From contig JAUKTV010000003.1 in assembly GCA_030549205.1 (NCBI GenBank), positions 310,001-374,000 on the forward strand: a stretch of DNA of 64,000 bases. Direction: 5' to 3'. Made by a program: the position numbers and the translations under genes. Under the pieces are notes generated by a model, which made no database searches, was not told the DNA's origin, and worked only from the letters and a program-made list of their open reading frames with translations. This DNA comes from Apiosordaria backusii. Lineage: Eukaryota > Ascomycota > Sordariomycetes > Sordariales > Lasiosphaeriaceae. Shown here one piece after another: positions 13,212 through 24,948 of this stretch (the stretch's first letter is position 1; the number at the start of each line of letters is the position of its first letter).

Positions 13212-16200
13212 ATGGCACCGAGGACATTCAAGTTGAAGACCTGGTGGCGATGCCGGAAATGCCGCCAGGAAATACCCGGCATCAAAAAGGGTAGAGAGGA
13301 TAAGGCCATGCGCAGATCGCAGAAAGCCCACGAATCACAATGTCATTGGCAGTGTGAGTGGTGTCGGGAGATTTTCAAAGGGGTGAAGCAAGCTCGGGGT
13401 TTCGATGTGGAGTTCAAGACCACACATAAAAGAACGGCATGCTACAAAAGGGCGAAGCAAAGGTGCCACACATGCCTCGTCTTGATTACAGCAAGAGGAT
13501 CAGAAGGAGATCGGAATGGGAGGAAAGCTCTTGTGGCTGCTTTGAAAGCACACGACGAAACTTGTCCTGGGCGCGGCCAACTGCCTAATGAAGCACAACC
13601 CACGCTTCCAACGGCTGCGACCGACGCTGAACCACCGTTGCCGCAGCCTCCATCCGAAGACCCGACCAAGGTCCCTGTCACTCGCAAGTCTCGCGGGGTT
13701 TATCACTGCACGAGATGCCAGAAGGATATCCCGGATATCACAATGTACGGTCAAGGTGACGACAACGCAACACGCAAAGCGATCAGGGCACACCAGCGAC
13801 AATGCCATTGGAAGTGTAACAGGTGCGACCAAATCATATACGGCGTTCAGCAGCGGCTTCGCCATGATGATCCTAAGAAGCTGAAGCATCTCAGCGAGAA
13901 CTGCTATCGGCTCATCAAGGAGAAGTGTGATGCCTGCCAACATGTTGTCATTGCTTACGAATCTGACTCTGACCGTCATGGGGAGGAGGCTTTGCAACTC
14001 GCATGGGAGGAGCATCAGAAGAAATGCCCTAAAAAAGTATGTTGGTATTGCCCTCACTGTGGAGAACCATTTCCAGATATTCCGCGGGGGGGAAAGATTG
14101 GCGCGGTAGCAAAACGACAACACACCCGTCACTGTGATGCGGCGCATCACTTGGCGAATAACACCTGGCGATGTTGGAAATGCGAAAAACTTATCGAAGG
14201 AATAAGCCGGGATGAGAAGGATCGCGCTGCTAGACAAGCACACCTAGAAGACAAGGATCTCCATGTCAATGATATCTACTGGCGATGTCGACACTGCCTT
14301 AAGGTCATCGACGGTATAAAAAGCCCCTCTACACTCGATAAGGCGAAGAAAGCCATGCATTTGTCGCAATATCCTGCATACCTATCTGGCTGGCAGTGTG
14401 GTGGCTGTTGGCAGCGTTTCCCCGGTATCAAGCCTCGAACCTACAACGCGGCCCTCGGTAGATGGGGTTGGCAAGACAAGTCTGATAGGGAAGCAGTGAA
14501 AGATCACAGGTCAAAGTGCTCCGCGGTCATCTCGAGAGGCTGGATGTGTTCTCGATGCTTTCGATATTTTCCCGACATAAGCAGGGTTCCGGACTTGGAT
14601 GAGGACAAGAAGGAGCAGCATGAACAGCAATGTCAGGGCGTAGGGAGGGTTCGAACACCATGCCCGAAGTGCGGCCAGAAAATGACTCTACGCTCACTGA
14701 ATTTACACATCGATCATTGTCCAGGTGGTTGGCGATGCGAGAATTGTCTCGAAACGTTTTCCAATGATGTGGACAAGGAGGTTCATGCTGGTGGATGTGG
14801 AGGAGAACCCGCCGACCGCAAACATCCTCCTTGGCGTTCAGACCTGCCATCCAAGGTTTTGAACGCTGCTACCAGGTTTCCTACCGCTCCTGGTCTTCTA
14901 CCAGGCCTTATCCACTCTTTGACGGCGCCAAAGCAAGTGTTGCTGGTAGACTTTGAGTGGCTCCACATTGGCTCACCAGCTCCTTTCTACCCGGTGGGAG
15001 TCGCTGAAAATCGGATGACTCCATTGCCGATACAAATTGCTGTCGCTTCCGCGACTGGCGAATGGATTGTACCACCAACAGTAATTAACTACGGCGTCAC
15101 TGTTGGTGACCTGTATCAGCATTGCGTTAATTCTGTAGCAGAGAACCCGTAAGTCCGTCTATTTGCTAGCCTCAGCCACCAAAATTGCTAACCATCTTTC
15201 TAATGCAGGAGAAAAATAAAGGGGGCCCACAAGACCATTTCCAGAATCTACCACACCGCAGATGCCACTTGGACGCTTCAATCCAAGACACATGGCATGT
15301 GCTGGAAGGAATATGGAGATAGAATTGAGGCGTATGCTGATGTAAGTCCTCTCTGCTGTTTCTTCTCCAACATGGAGAATGGCAGGTTCGGTGTCATTAG
15401 ACAAGCGCTAACACTGTCCAAAGAAACACGGTGTGCCCGTTGCTTTCTACTCATGGGGTACAACGAACACGGACCTCGTCATGCTCAAGAATGGACTGTC
15501 GACAGTTGGGAAAGATCATCTGATACCACATACACCAATCCGCAAACAACCTCTCTGGTGGTGGCGGGAGCTCAGGGACCACCTTGGAATAGAGACTGCC
15601 GGTATGGATCTGTCGCAGTCGTACGTTTATCGCAGTTTGTATTGGGACAATAAAACTTTGTGGGCTAATGCGCACGACGCCGGAGCAGATGTAAACATGA
15701 TGATGCGTCTCATGTTTGTATACTTCTGTCAATACTTGGGAATTCCGATTCCCGGGAAAACGAGGTATGACAGCAGCGGTTTCGAGACCGCGAAGTGGCC
15801 TTTGAACAAAGACACGGGGCTTCCGCGATTAGACCAACTGGACGTGGACAGCCTGGTCTTCAGTGCCAATGATCAGCGTCGAGTTTTCACGGAGATGCTC
15901 GAAAAAGCGAGGAAGGGCCACCATGTAGTGGAGGAAGACCATGGGGCCCTGGATGATGACGAGCTCGAGCCGGAATTTGAGAGCGATGAGGGGAGTGAGG
16001 ATGAGGGGAGTGAGGATGAGGGGAGTGAGGATGAGGGGAGTGAGGATGAGGGGAGTGAGGATGAGGGGAGTGAGGATGAGGGGAGTGAGGATGAGGGGAG
16101 TGAGGATGAGGGGAGTGAGGATGAGGGGAGTGAGGATGAGGGTAGTGAGGGTGAGGGGAGTGAGGATGAGGGGAGTGAGGATGAGGGTAGTGAGGGTGAG

Positions 16201-16326
16201 GGGAGTGAGGATGAGGGTAGTGAGGGTGAGGGGAGTGAGGATGAGGGGAGTGAGGATGAGGGTAGTGAGGGTGAGGGGAGTGAAGATGAAGGGGGTGAGG
16301 ATGAAGGGAGTGAGGATGATGAGTGA
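13212..16326 (+). CDS. Zinc-knuckle-array protein with DEDDh exonuclease-like domain and acidic repeat tail
   Basis: I do not recognise a named family. The model join(13212..15148, 15209..15341, 15424..16326) gives 990 residues. Residues 11-550 are an array of about eleven related units, each Cys-x2-Cys, then a P/E-D/G-I motif, then a distal His/Cys pair (first pair Cys14/Cys17; WRC-x2-C or WxCxxC recurs). Residues 575-800 resemble a DnaQ-type 3'-5' exonuclease: Asp580-x-Glu582 (VDFEW), Asp707 (TTNTDL) and His774-x4-Asp779 match the DEDDh pattern. Residues 880-989 are 22 five-residue GSEDE-type repeats. The start ATG follows a short leader, and both introns have good GTAAGT donors. Exonuclease activity is an inference from motif spacing. 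RNA or DNA as substrate is open, as is nuclear location, though the Cys/His array suggests nucleic-acid binding. Confidence 0.8.
15991..16320 (+). repeat. Coding minisatellite, 22 x 15 bp
   Basis: Twenty-two head-to-tail 15-bp units of the type GGGAGTGAGGATGAG encode GSEDE. A variant GGTAGTGAGGGTGAG (GSEGE) recurs at units 11, 14, 16 and 19. The array keeps the reading frame and forms the acidic C-terminal tail of the exonuclease-like protein. Confidence 0.95.
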
Positions 16327-16921
16327 GAGGAGGGAGAAGAGGCAGAGGAGGGAAAGGAAATATAGGAGAAGGAGGGAAAAGGGTGGAAAACAAGGTGGAA
16401 GAAGAGGATGGAGGAAAGTGGGGGGGCGAGAAGGGGGAAAGAGGAAGGAGATGGAGAGATAGTCGATAAGTCAACTTACGTGCCGATATAGAGGCCGCTT
16501 GTTAGATGTAGAGATAATGATTGTCAACGTACGGAGGTTTCGATGCCACGTCCCATAACTGCTCTCCTGAGTTAGATTGACTCAGTTTTCCTCCTAAAGC
16601 AACGCGAGTGACTAGAGGGGTACAGTACCTTACCCTCCAGATTCCCCAAGCTTTTCTTTAAAAAAATCCCGAATTGCAAGAGTCTGATGATTACTACGAT
16701 CTCAGAAAGAGAAAAGAAGTAACACTCCATGAACTCATGTCTGTGCGGAGAGTTATGCCAGGTAGCATCGCCGCAGTTGAAGAAGGCTATGAAAGATATA
16801 TCTCAACTACGACATAGGAACCGAGATTTCACCGATTATCCATATACACCGTCCAGAAACCATTAAAACATACGGAACATCCCTTGATTGTGCCATCCGC
16901 CTCAACCTTCCCATGGCCCCC
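16327..16921. other. Intergenic DNA between convergent genes
   Basis: This is the 3' flank of the exonuclease-like gene and of prp3. The first 130 bases are purine-rich and resemble decayed minisatellite. No gene or RNA was recognised. Confidence 0.6.
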
Positions 16922-18400
16922 TCAAAGAGGTGTATTCTTCGCCTGCGTCCAGAAACTATCCATCTTCACCCTCGCCAGAAACTGAATCGCCTCATCATTT
17001 TCAAAGACCTTGCTCCCAAACTTCTTGAACGCCTGCGCCTTCGTCTCGCCCTCAAAAATCAAAACACATTTGTTACCCGACAAGTCCTTCAACTGCCCCT
17101 TTTCATCCTCTGGCTTCAACCAGTCCCTCACCGTAGCCTGCGTGGCCGTGTTGTACGCTCCAACTTGGACATTCCTTTCCCTCGATGGTAAAGCCTCCGT
17201 CCAGTCGATTCTCTTGAGCATCAGCTTCTTGTAGTTGTTGATACTGTGCTCTCCTCCCTCTACAATCACCAAGTTGAACTTTGGATGCATGATGCAAACC
17301 CCGTTAAGCCCGTTTTGAGTGGCGTTGATGCCGATCTTGTACCGGTGCTGTCCATTGGCCAGACTACCAATTTTGAATACCAAAATGTGAATGCCCTTCG
17401 CTGCATCCTTTGCTTGGTTGGCGGCGAGTTTCTCGTGCCGTTGCTCCTTTGTCAGTTTGCGCTCCTCGTTTGCCTGTAGATGCTTGTCCAATCGAGCCGC
17501 AATTTCCTTATTGACACGCGCTTCGACTGCTGTGGGATCGCGGACTGCCTCGTCACCTAGCACACGCATCAAGTTCTTCTGTTTGACTTTCGGCGGAGGA
17601 GCTTCGACGAGACCGAGACGGATGAGTGCTTGTTTCTCTTTGAGATCGGCCATGCGCCTGTTTCTTCGGAGCTTGGCCTGCTCCTTAGGTGTGAGGTACA
17701 TCGGCTTCGCCTCGTGGGCCAGCTTGTCTTGAGGTGGTTCGATTGCAACGGGGTGCTGGATGTATAAAGTAATGATACTATCGGGAGTGGTTATCTTGAG
17801 TGAATCCGGGAAGCCGCTGTAGTCCTTGCCGTCGATGAGGCCTTCGTCCCACCACTCCAAATCAGGAGGCGCCTCAACCACAAAGGCCTTCTCTACGTCT
17901 CGGTCTTCGTCTAGTCCTGCCTTGCGAGCTTGATCGGCGATCCTCTTCTTCATCTCCTCCAGCGCGGCCTGTCGTCGGAGGGCATTAGCCTGGGCGATAT
18001 ATTTCCCTTTCTGGTTGAAGATGAGCTGTCGCGATTCCCTGCCCTTTGCTGTTTGGCCATGGCTCGGCTCGAGATATGGATTCGGTCGGGGGCCATCGTT
18101 GGATGATCCGGGCATGCCAAAGGGCTTTGGCTTGGAGTGTTTTGAGGAGTCGGGGGTTGGGCGCTGGCCGGCAGCTGATCGAGAAGAGTCGGCGGGTTTG
18201 ATAGGGGCATTGAGATCGGCGAGCGCCGGGTGCAAAGGAGTATTGAGCCCAAGTCCACCCTTTGCTTTAGAGCTACCAACGGCATTCGCAACACGTGCCT
18301 TCAGCGCCGCAAGTCGATCGGCCGCGGACTCGGGTTTCTGAATTCTAGAGGACGGGTCATGACGGGGACCAAGCCCGCCGATTTGTTGATTTCGGTCCAT
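16922..18400 (-). CDS. prp3: U4/U6 snRNP splicing factor Prp3
   Basis: This is a component of the U4/U6.U5 tri-snRNP that binds the U4/U6 duplex before spliceosome activation. It is one uninterrupted frame of 492 residues, against 469 in budding yeast. Residues 1-120 are a basic, disordered, Ser/Pro-rich lead. Residues 120-350 carry the PRP3 domain with the signature FNQKGKYI and the charged helix ALRRQAALEEMKKRIA, followed by the MYLTPKEQAKLRRNRR segment. Residues 355-485 form the C-terminal Prp3 (DUF1115-type) ferredoxin-like domain, with HPKFNLVIVEGG and IDWTEALP visible. The start ATG lies 385 bp from the divergent RNA polymerase I gene, so the two probably share a promoter. No intron is needed. 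Confidence 0.95.
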   Translation of the reverse strand: MDRNQQIGGLGPRHDPSSRIQKPESAADRLAALKARVANAVGSSKAKGGLGLNTPLHPALADLNAPIKPADSSRSAAGQRPTPDSSKHSKPKPFGMPGSSNDGPRPNPYLEPSHGQTAKGRESRQLIFNQKGKYIAQANALRRQAALEEMKKRIADQARKAGLDEDRDVEKAFVVEAPPDLEWWDEGLIDGKDYSGFPDSLKITTPDSIITLYIQHPVAIEPPQDKLAHEAKPMYLTPKEQAKLRRNRRMADLKEKQALIRLGLVEAPPPKVKQKNLMRVLGDEAVRDPTAVEARVNKEIAARLDKHLQANEERKLTKEQRHEKLAANQAKDAAKGIHILVFKIGSLANGQHRYKIGINATQNGLNGVCIMHPKFNLVIVEGGEHSINNYKKLMLKRIDWTEALPSRERNVQVGAYNTATQATVRDWLKPEDEKGQLKDLSGNKCVLIFEGETKAQAFKKFGSKVFENDEAIQFLARVKMDSFWTQAKNTPL

Positions 18401-18785
18401 GGCGGCGCGGTGTGATGACCTTCAAAGAAAGCGGCTGTGTTGTGGAAGATGACGATTTCGATGTTTAGAGACGGTTGATGCGCGATGAGAGCTTGATGCG
18501 GCAGGCAGCCAGAAGCGGCTTGGCATGAAAGCGGTGACATGCAATGCAGGGTAGGCTGCCCCACCCTATGTTCTGCCTCGGTCCACCGCCAAAAAATATT
18601 CTTCCAGTCTCAAGCTCAACCCCCAATTCCCCACCAATTGCCTGTGCGAGAGCCAAAGCAAACCTGAGCTGCCACTTTCTGCCTTTGCGACAGCGCGTTC
18701 CTGGCCTCGACACCTAACAAAAAATATTCCAAATTTTCTTTATTATGCGATCTGAGTAGCGCGGTCATTCGCCAGGTCGCCCAAC
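18401..18785. promoter_or_regulatory. Divergent promoter region between prp3 and the Pol I large subunit gene
   Basis: These 385 bp separate two start codons on opposite strands. No canonical TATA box is obvious. The shared position suggests coordinated expression of two growth-related genes, which is inference from layout only. Confidence 0.6.
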
Positions 18786-21700
18786 ATGAACATTTCACAG
18801 CCGGTGTCGTCGACACTCGACAGTGTTGACTTCCAATTCCTCACATCCGACGAGATCCGCGCAATCTCGGTCAAGCGCATAGAGAATGATGTTACATTTG
18901 ATAGTCTTCTCAATCCTGTTCCCGGTGGTCTTTATGACCCGGCTCTCGGCTCATGGGGTGATGCTCTGTAAGCACAACCGGCCATCCTGCCGTCTTGCGC
19001 TGTGTTGATTTGGCTAATCATTTTGCGTGTAGATGCCGCACCTGCGGTTTGAACCAGGCACAATGTCCTGGTCATCCGGGTCATATCGAGCTTCCGGTGC
19101 CATGCTACCATCCAGTATTTATGGACCAGGCTTTCCGATTCCTTCGTTCGATGTGCGTTTACTGTCATCGCTTCCGACTAGCCCGCCGCGAGGTCCACCG
19201 CTTCGCCTGCATGTTCAAGCTTCTTCAATACGGTCTGCTTCACGAAGCGCAGCTGATCGACGCGCTCTCCGAGAGTGAACTTGGAGCAAAGCTCAAGAAC
19301 ATGAGACTCAACGACATCCCAACCATGGACGAGGAGGAGGCTGAAGAGGAGGGGAGCACAGCAGACGCTACGATCCGTGCGAGAGAAGCGTACGTGCGCC
19401 AAGTCTTGAAGGAGCACAGGGCACGGATTAGCGTGGGCGACATCAAGAGGGGCAAGCATGAAGGCGCTGCCGATATGAGAAGAGCCTTGATGAAGGAGTT
19501 CTTCGCCACCTTGGTCAAGGAGAAGAGATGCAAGAGCTGCGATGGCATTAGCCCATCCCTGCGCAAGGACCGCTGGGTCAAGATCTTCGAGCGCGATCTC
19601 AGTTCCAAAGAGAAGGCTACAATGGCTCAGGCTGGACGGCAGCGCCGTGACGCGTTGGCCATGGCCAACAAGAACAAGAGAAAGGATGCCGATGGCGAGG
19701 ACGAGGGTGTTGCTGATATGGACTCAGAGCCGGAACCAGAAAGTGAGGGGGAGGGCGAGGATCTGGACGAGAATGGTGATGTCGTGATGGCGGATGCGGA
19801 AACCGAAACTCGGACAAAAACGAAAACAAAAACATCAGCGCCTGCCCAGCGCTTCCTCAATTCGATGGAGGTCAAGGGTCGCCTCGACCTCCTCTTTCAA
19901 ACTGAGCAGGAAATCATCTCGCTGATCTTCAACGCCAGGCCGCCAACCAAGGCTTCTCGCTCGAAACCACTAACCGCCGACATCTTCTTTATTCAGACGC
20001 TTCTGGTTCCTTCCAATCGTATGAGACCCGAAGCACGCATGGGTGATAATCAAATCACAGAAGCCGAGCAAAACGGTCTCTACAAGAAGATCATTGAACG
20101 ATCTTCTGCGGTTGGGCAGATCTCGAGGGAGATCGGCCTCGGAAAGGAAGCCGCCATTCAGGAAGGCAGGAGGCCACGAGACTTGAACCACCTTTACCAA
20201 GCTTGGACTGAGCTCCAGGATTCGGTTAATTCTCTGATGGACTCCACCAAAAACCCCGTCCAGGGCGCCGCTGCCAAAAGGAACGAGGAGGGCATCAAGC
20301 AGAAGCTCGAAAAGAAAGAGGGCCTATTCCGCAAGAACATGATGGGCAAGCGTGTCAATTTTGCTGCTAGATCAGTTATCAGTCCTGATCCTAATATCGA
20401 GACGAGTGAGATCGGTGTTCCACCGGTATTCGCTAAAAAGCTCACGTACCCAGAACCGGTGACCCATTTCAACTTCAAAGATCTCCAGCAGGCTGTCATC
20501 AACGGTGTTGACAAGTGGCCTGGTGCGGCGGCCATCGAGAACGAAAATGGCCAAGTTGTCAGCCTGCGAAACAAGTCGCTGGAGGAGCGAGTTGCCCTGG
20601 CCAACACGCTTCTTGCCCCGTCTACCAACTCCTTTGCGAATCTCAGGGGCAAGAAGGTACATCGGCAACTCACCAACGGCGATTCGGTCTTGTTAAACCG
20701 CCAACCAACGCTGCACAAGCCGTCCATGATGGGTCATCGTGTCCGTGTTTTACCTGGGGAGAAAACCATCCGCATGCACTATGCCAACTGTAACTCATAC
20801 AACGCCGACTTCGACGGTGACGAGATGAACATGCACTTTCCTCAAAACGAGATCGCCCGTGCCGAGGCCCTCCAACTCGCCAACACTGACAGCCAGTACA
20901 TCAGTGGAACAGCCGGCGCGCCATTGCGTGGTTTGATCCAAGATCATTTGTCAGTCTCTGTCATTCTCTGCAACAAGGATACCTTCTTCAACAAAGGCGA
21001 TTACATGCAGCTCGTGTACGCCGGTCTCCGGCCCGAAAGTGGACACATCACTGGCGAAAGAATTCTAACCCTTAACCCTGCCATCATCAAACCAGCACCG
21101 CGCTGGACCGGAAAGCAAGTCGTCACCACTATTCTGAAAAATATCAAGCCGGCAAACTGCGGCGACCTCTGGATGCAATCTGGCACCAAGATCAAAGCAA
21201 GAAGCTGGGGTGACCACGCCCCTGAGGAAGGCGAGGTTTCGGTTCGCGACGGTGTGTTTGTTCATGGTATTCTGGACAAGTCGCAGCTTGGATCCAGCGA
21301 TGGCGGCCTCGTCCATGCTGTTCACGAAGTTTACGGCGCCAGCGTCGCGGCTAAGCTGCTCAGTTGCATGGGTAGATTACTGACCCGGTACCTGGCAATG
21401 GTCGCATTCACTTGCGGTATGGATGATCTTCGAATGACACCGAAGGGCGAACAAGATCGCAAGGAACTGATCAAGGGTGCCAAGGACCTTGGTCTCGAAG
21501 TTGCGGCCAAATACGTGTCTTTGGAGGAGCGAAAGCCAGCCAAGGACGACCCCTTGCTCTTGGAACGTCTCGAGGAAGTGTTGAGGGACGACAAGAAGCA
21601 GGAAAATCTTGAGCTGCTGACAAATCAAAAACTTGCCTCGCTTTCTTCAGAGATCACAAGAGTTTGCTTGCCCGCCGGTCTCGAGAAGCCTTTCCCCCAC

Positions 21701-24061
21701 AACCACATGCAGTCTATGACAATCTCGGGTGCGAAGGGCTCCAGCGTTAATGCCAATCTAATTAGTTGCAACCTGGGCCAGCAAACTTTGGAGGGTCGTC
21801 GTGTGCCAGTCATGATTTCTGGTCGTACGCTCCCCAGTTTCCGTCCTTTCGACACGGATGCTAGGGCTGGTGGTTATATTGTGCAGCGTTTCTTGACGGG
21901 TATTCGTCCACAGGAATACTACTTCCATCACATGGCCGGTCGTGAAGGTCTCATTGATACAGCTGTCAAGACTTCGAGATCCGGATACTTGCAGAGATGT
22001 CTTGTCAAGGGTATGGAAGGCCTGACGGTGTCTTACGACAGCTCTGTCCGAGACTCTGATGGGTCGGTGATTCAGTTCTTGTACGGAGAGGACGGTATCG
22101 ACATCACCAAACAGAAATACCTAAACGACTTCGAATTCGTGCTCCGCAATTTGGACAGCGAACTGCCACAGTTGAGGTATGAGGAGGACGGCACTCAAGC
22201 TCTGTTTGAGAACAAGGACGAGATCATCAAGCGGATGAAGGCGGCCATTAAATCGACCGGCACTCGCAACCCGCAAGACCCTGTCACATCAAAGCTCGAG
22301 CCCAGCAGATACGGTTTCGCCACTTCAGAAAAGTTCTTCAACAGCATGACGGATTACATCAAGACAAATAAGCATGGGTTGATCAAGGAGAAGAAGGGAT
22401 CCAACAAGAAGAGCCAGATCTCCCGGAAGACGGCCGAAAAGATCCTGGCAGCCAAGTACATCAGGTCGCTTGTCGAGCCTGGAGAGGCGGTTGGTATCGT
22501 CGCTGGTCAGTCTGTGGGAGAACCATCCACACAGATGACACTTAACACGTTCCATTTGGCTGGTCACAGCGCAAAGAACGTCACACTCGGTGTCCCTCGT
22601 CTCCGTGAAATTTTGATGACCGCCTCAGCCAATATCAGCACCCCGTCGATGACACTTGTTCTCAACGAAGAGCTTTCCGAGCAGGATGGTGAGCGTTTTG
22701 CCAAGAGTATCAGCATCCTGCCCCTTTCTCATGTCACCAAGGATGCAACTGTGGTGGAAAAGGTCGGAACTGGCATTGCCTATCCGCTTGCCAAGACCTT
22801 TGACATCAGCCTGCGCTTTTTCGAATCTGAAGAGTATTCACAGATGTACGCCATTTCGATATCGGATGTGCTCGGCACTGTCGAGAAGAAGCTCGTCCCA
22901 TTGCTCTGCAAGATGGTACGGAAGGAGATCAAGAAGAAGAAGAAGGATATGAGCAACAGCGAGGCGGCGCCCGAGATTGGGGTCAAGGTTGGCACAATCG
23001 AGGTGGCAGCGGCAAGCTCCGGTGACAGGGAAGCTCGCGGCGGTGATGATGACGACGATGACGACGACGAGGATGATGCCAGCGGTGCCAAGCGGAGAGC
23101 CAACCGGTCCGAGGCCGTCTCTTATGGGCCCAATGACGACGATGATGATGCCATTCAAAGACAACTGCAGCGGGAGGCCGACGACGTCGAAGAAGGCGAG
23201 GAGAGAGAGTTCAACGACGAGGCTTATGGCGACAGCCCGCAACCTGAGGATCGCCTCGGCGAGAAGAGTGATGCAGCCGAGGCAGCCTCCCGCGAGGTGC
23301 GCATCAAGGAGAAGAACGAGGACGTTGTCAAGTTCAAGTGCGACCAGGTTGGAGGAGAGTGGGTCAAGTTCACACTGGAGTACGACGTGTCAATCCCCAA
23401 GATCCTCATGCTCAACATTGTGCAGGAGGCGGTCCACAAGGCCGTCATCCAGGAGATCAGCCAGATTGGGCACGCGACGTTCGAGCCTGTCAAGAAGAAG
23501 GACCCCAAGACTGGCCAGGAGGTGATCAAGGAGATGCTGGTGCATACCGAGGGTGTCAACCTGCGGGCCATGCAGCTCTATGGTGACTACATCAACCCCA
23601 ACAAGATCCAGACCAACGACATCTACCAGGTGCTCGAGGTGTACGGAGTGGAGGCGGCGCGCAGCAACATTGTGCGTGAGCTTAGCGGCGTTTTCGGCTC
23701 TCACGGTATCGCTGTGGATCAGCGCCACATGAACCTGATTGCCGACTACATGACGAGAAACGGCGCCTTCACTCCGTTCAACCGTATGGGTTTGACGGGC
23801 AACGTGAGCCCTTTCACCAAGATGAGTTTTGGTAAGTTTTCTCTACAACTTGATACCCTTTTTCTCATATATCAGATGCTAATTTTTATCGTAATAGAAA
23901 CCACAGTTGGGTTCCTTAAGGATGCGGTTATGGACGGCGAGTGGGATCCCATCATGACCCCTTCGGCGAGACTGGTGGTGGGCAAGCTGGGAGGCTTGGG
24001 AACTGGCTCGTTCGATCTGCTCACACAGGTGCCAACGGCCCATAGGGTGGGCAATTTCTAG
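18786..24061 (+). CDS. rpa190: DNA-directed RNA polymerase I largest subunit (Rpa190)
   Basis: This is the catalytic subunit of RNA polymerase I, which makes the large rRNA precursor in the nucleolus. The model join(18786..18967, 19033..23831, 23898..24061) gives 1714 residues, against 1664 in budding yeast. The clamp zinc site begins Cys62-x2-Cys65 and continues with CPGHPGH. The active-site Mg-binding motif NADFDGDEMN is at residues 651-660, preceded by NRQPTLHKPSMM. The trigger-loop region GEPSTQMTLNTFHLAG and the bridge-helix region are present. Two acidic insertions are seen, one near residue 310-345 and a long Asp/Glu block in the jaw around 22,980-23,230 bp, both typical of Pol I. The final 55 residues lie in a third exon after a 66-nt intron. 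Confidence 0.98.
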
Positions 24062-24948
24062 ATCTGGTTGAGGTGAATTGTACATATTGATAGAGATCTC
24101 TGGGTGTTGTCTGGCATAGGCATGGTGTTGTGTTTGGTCATGTTTTGGTACTGTATATGATCAAGTTAATAAATGGAGTCAAATCTTTCGGTCAAAATTA
24201 TCTTGTATTATGGCAGGACTGCCGGGCTCAATGCAGCTTCTCAGATCCCATAACGCGTTTTTTTTCTCCTGAACTCTCATCCGGTGCCTGATGCCCCTTT
24301 GACGGTTCTCCCAAAGCGCTGTCCACCTGACCACTGCAAATATGAAAATGTTCCACAGAGAGTTTAGCGCCAGCCTAACTTCCTTAAGTTCCGGCATTGA
24401 ACCCTGTTCTTTCTCAGGGCGACCAATGAGATTGCGAGGATTTTCGGTAGGGGAACCAACCGCTAGACGGTGAACCACGTCATCGTGCGCCGCGCGCGTG
24501 TTCGTGCAGTTTTTGTTGCCCTATGCGCGCCGCCGCTGCCTTGTGGGTGTTGGCATAATTGTTTGTCTCGGGTTTCGGGCGAGGACAGAACTACGCAGGA
24601 AAATGTTGACACAAGGAGTGAGAAAGAGAGAAGACGTGATTTGAGACTTGACTGGAATTACAGAGGATTTAGGGTCCAGGTTTGAAGACGAGTGTACCTG
24701 AGAAAGAAAGAAGGGACGGGCTACCTTGCTGGAGGCGCAAGGCGAGGCAAGGCAAGGCTTAAGCCAGGGCAACAACCTGGAAAGGTGCGTGCGTGTTCCA
24801 CAAGCTCAAACTTATACACTACTCTCCCCAAGGCAGCAACACCTACAACACCAACTCTTTTCTTTCCCCCTCTCACAGTTGCTTTGCTCTCTCTTTTTCC
24901 CTTTACCCTTTCCTGACTCTATTCTAGTCAGTCAACCTCCCGATCAAA
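24062..24948. other. Intergenic DNA: Pol I subunit 3' flank and DDHD gene promoter/leader
   Basis: There is no gene. The segment at about 24725-24770 repeats GGCAAGGC-type words, and 24860-24945 is a pyrimidine-rich leader with TCAAA before the ATG at 24949, typical of fungal 5' untranslated regions. Confidence 0.6.

Noticed and set aside
15887..16474. Minus-strand frame rich in His/Pro/Ser repeats
   Set aside because: It is the antisense reading of the GSEDE minisatellite; its repeats are explained by the coding array on the plus strand.
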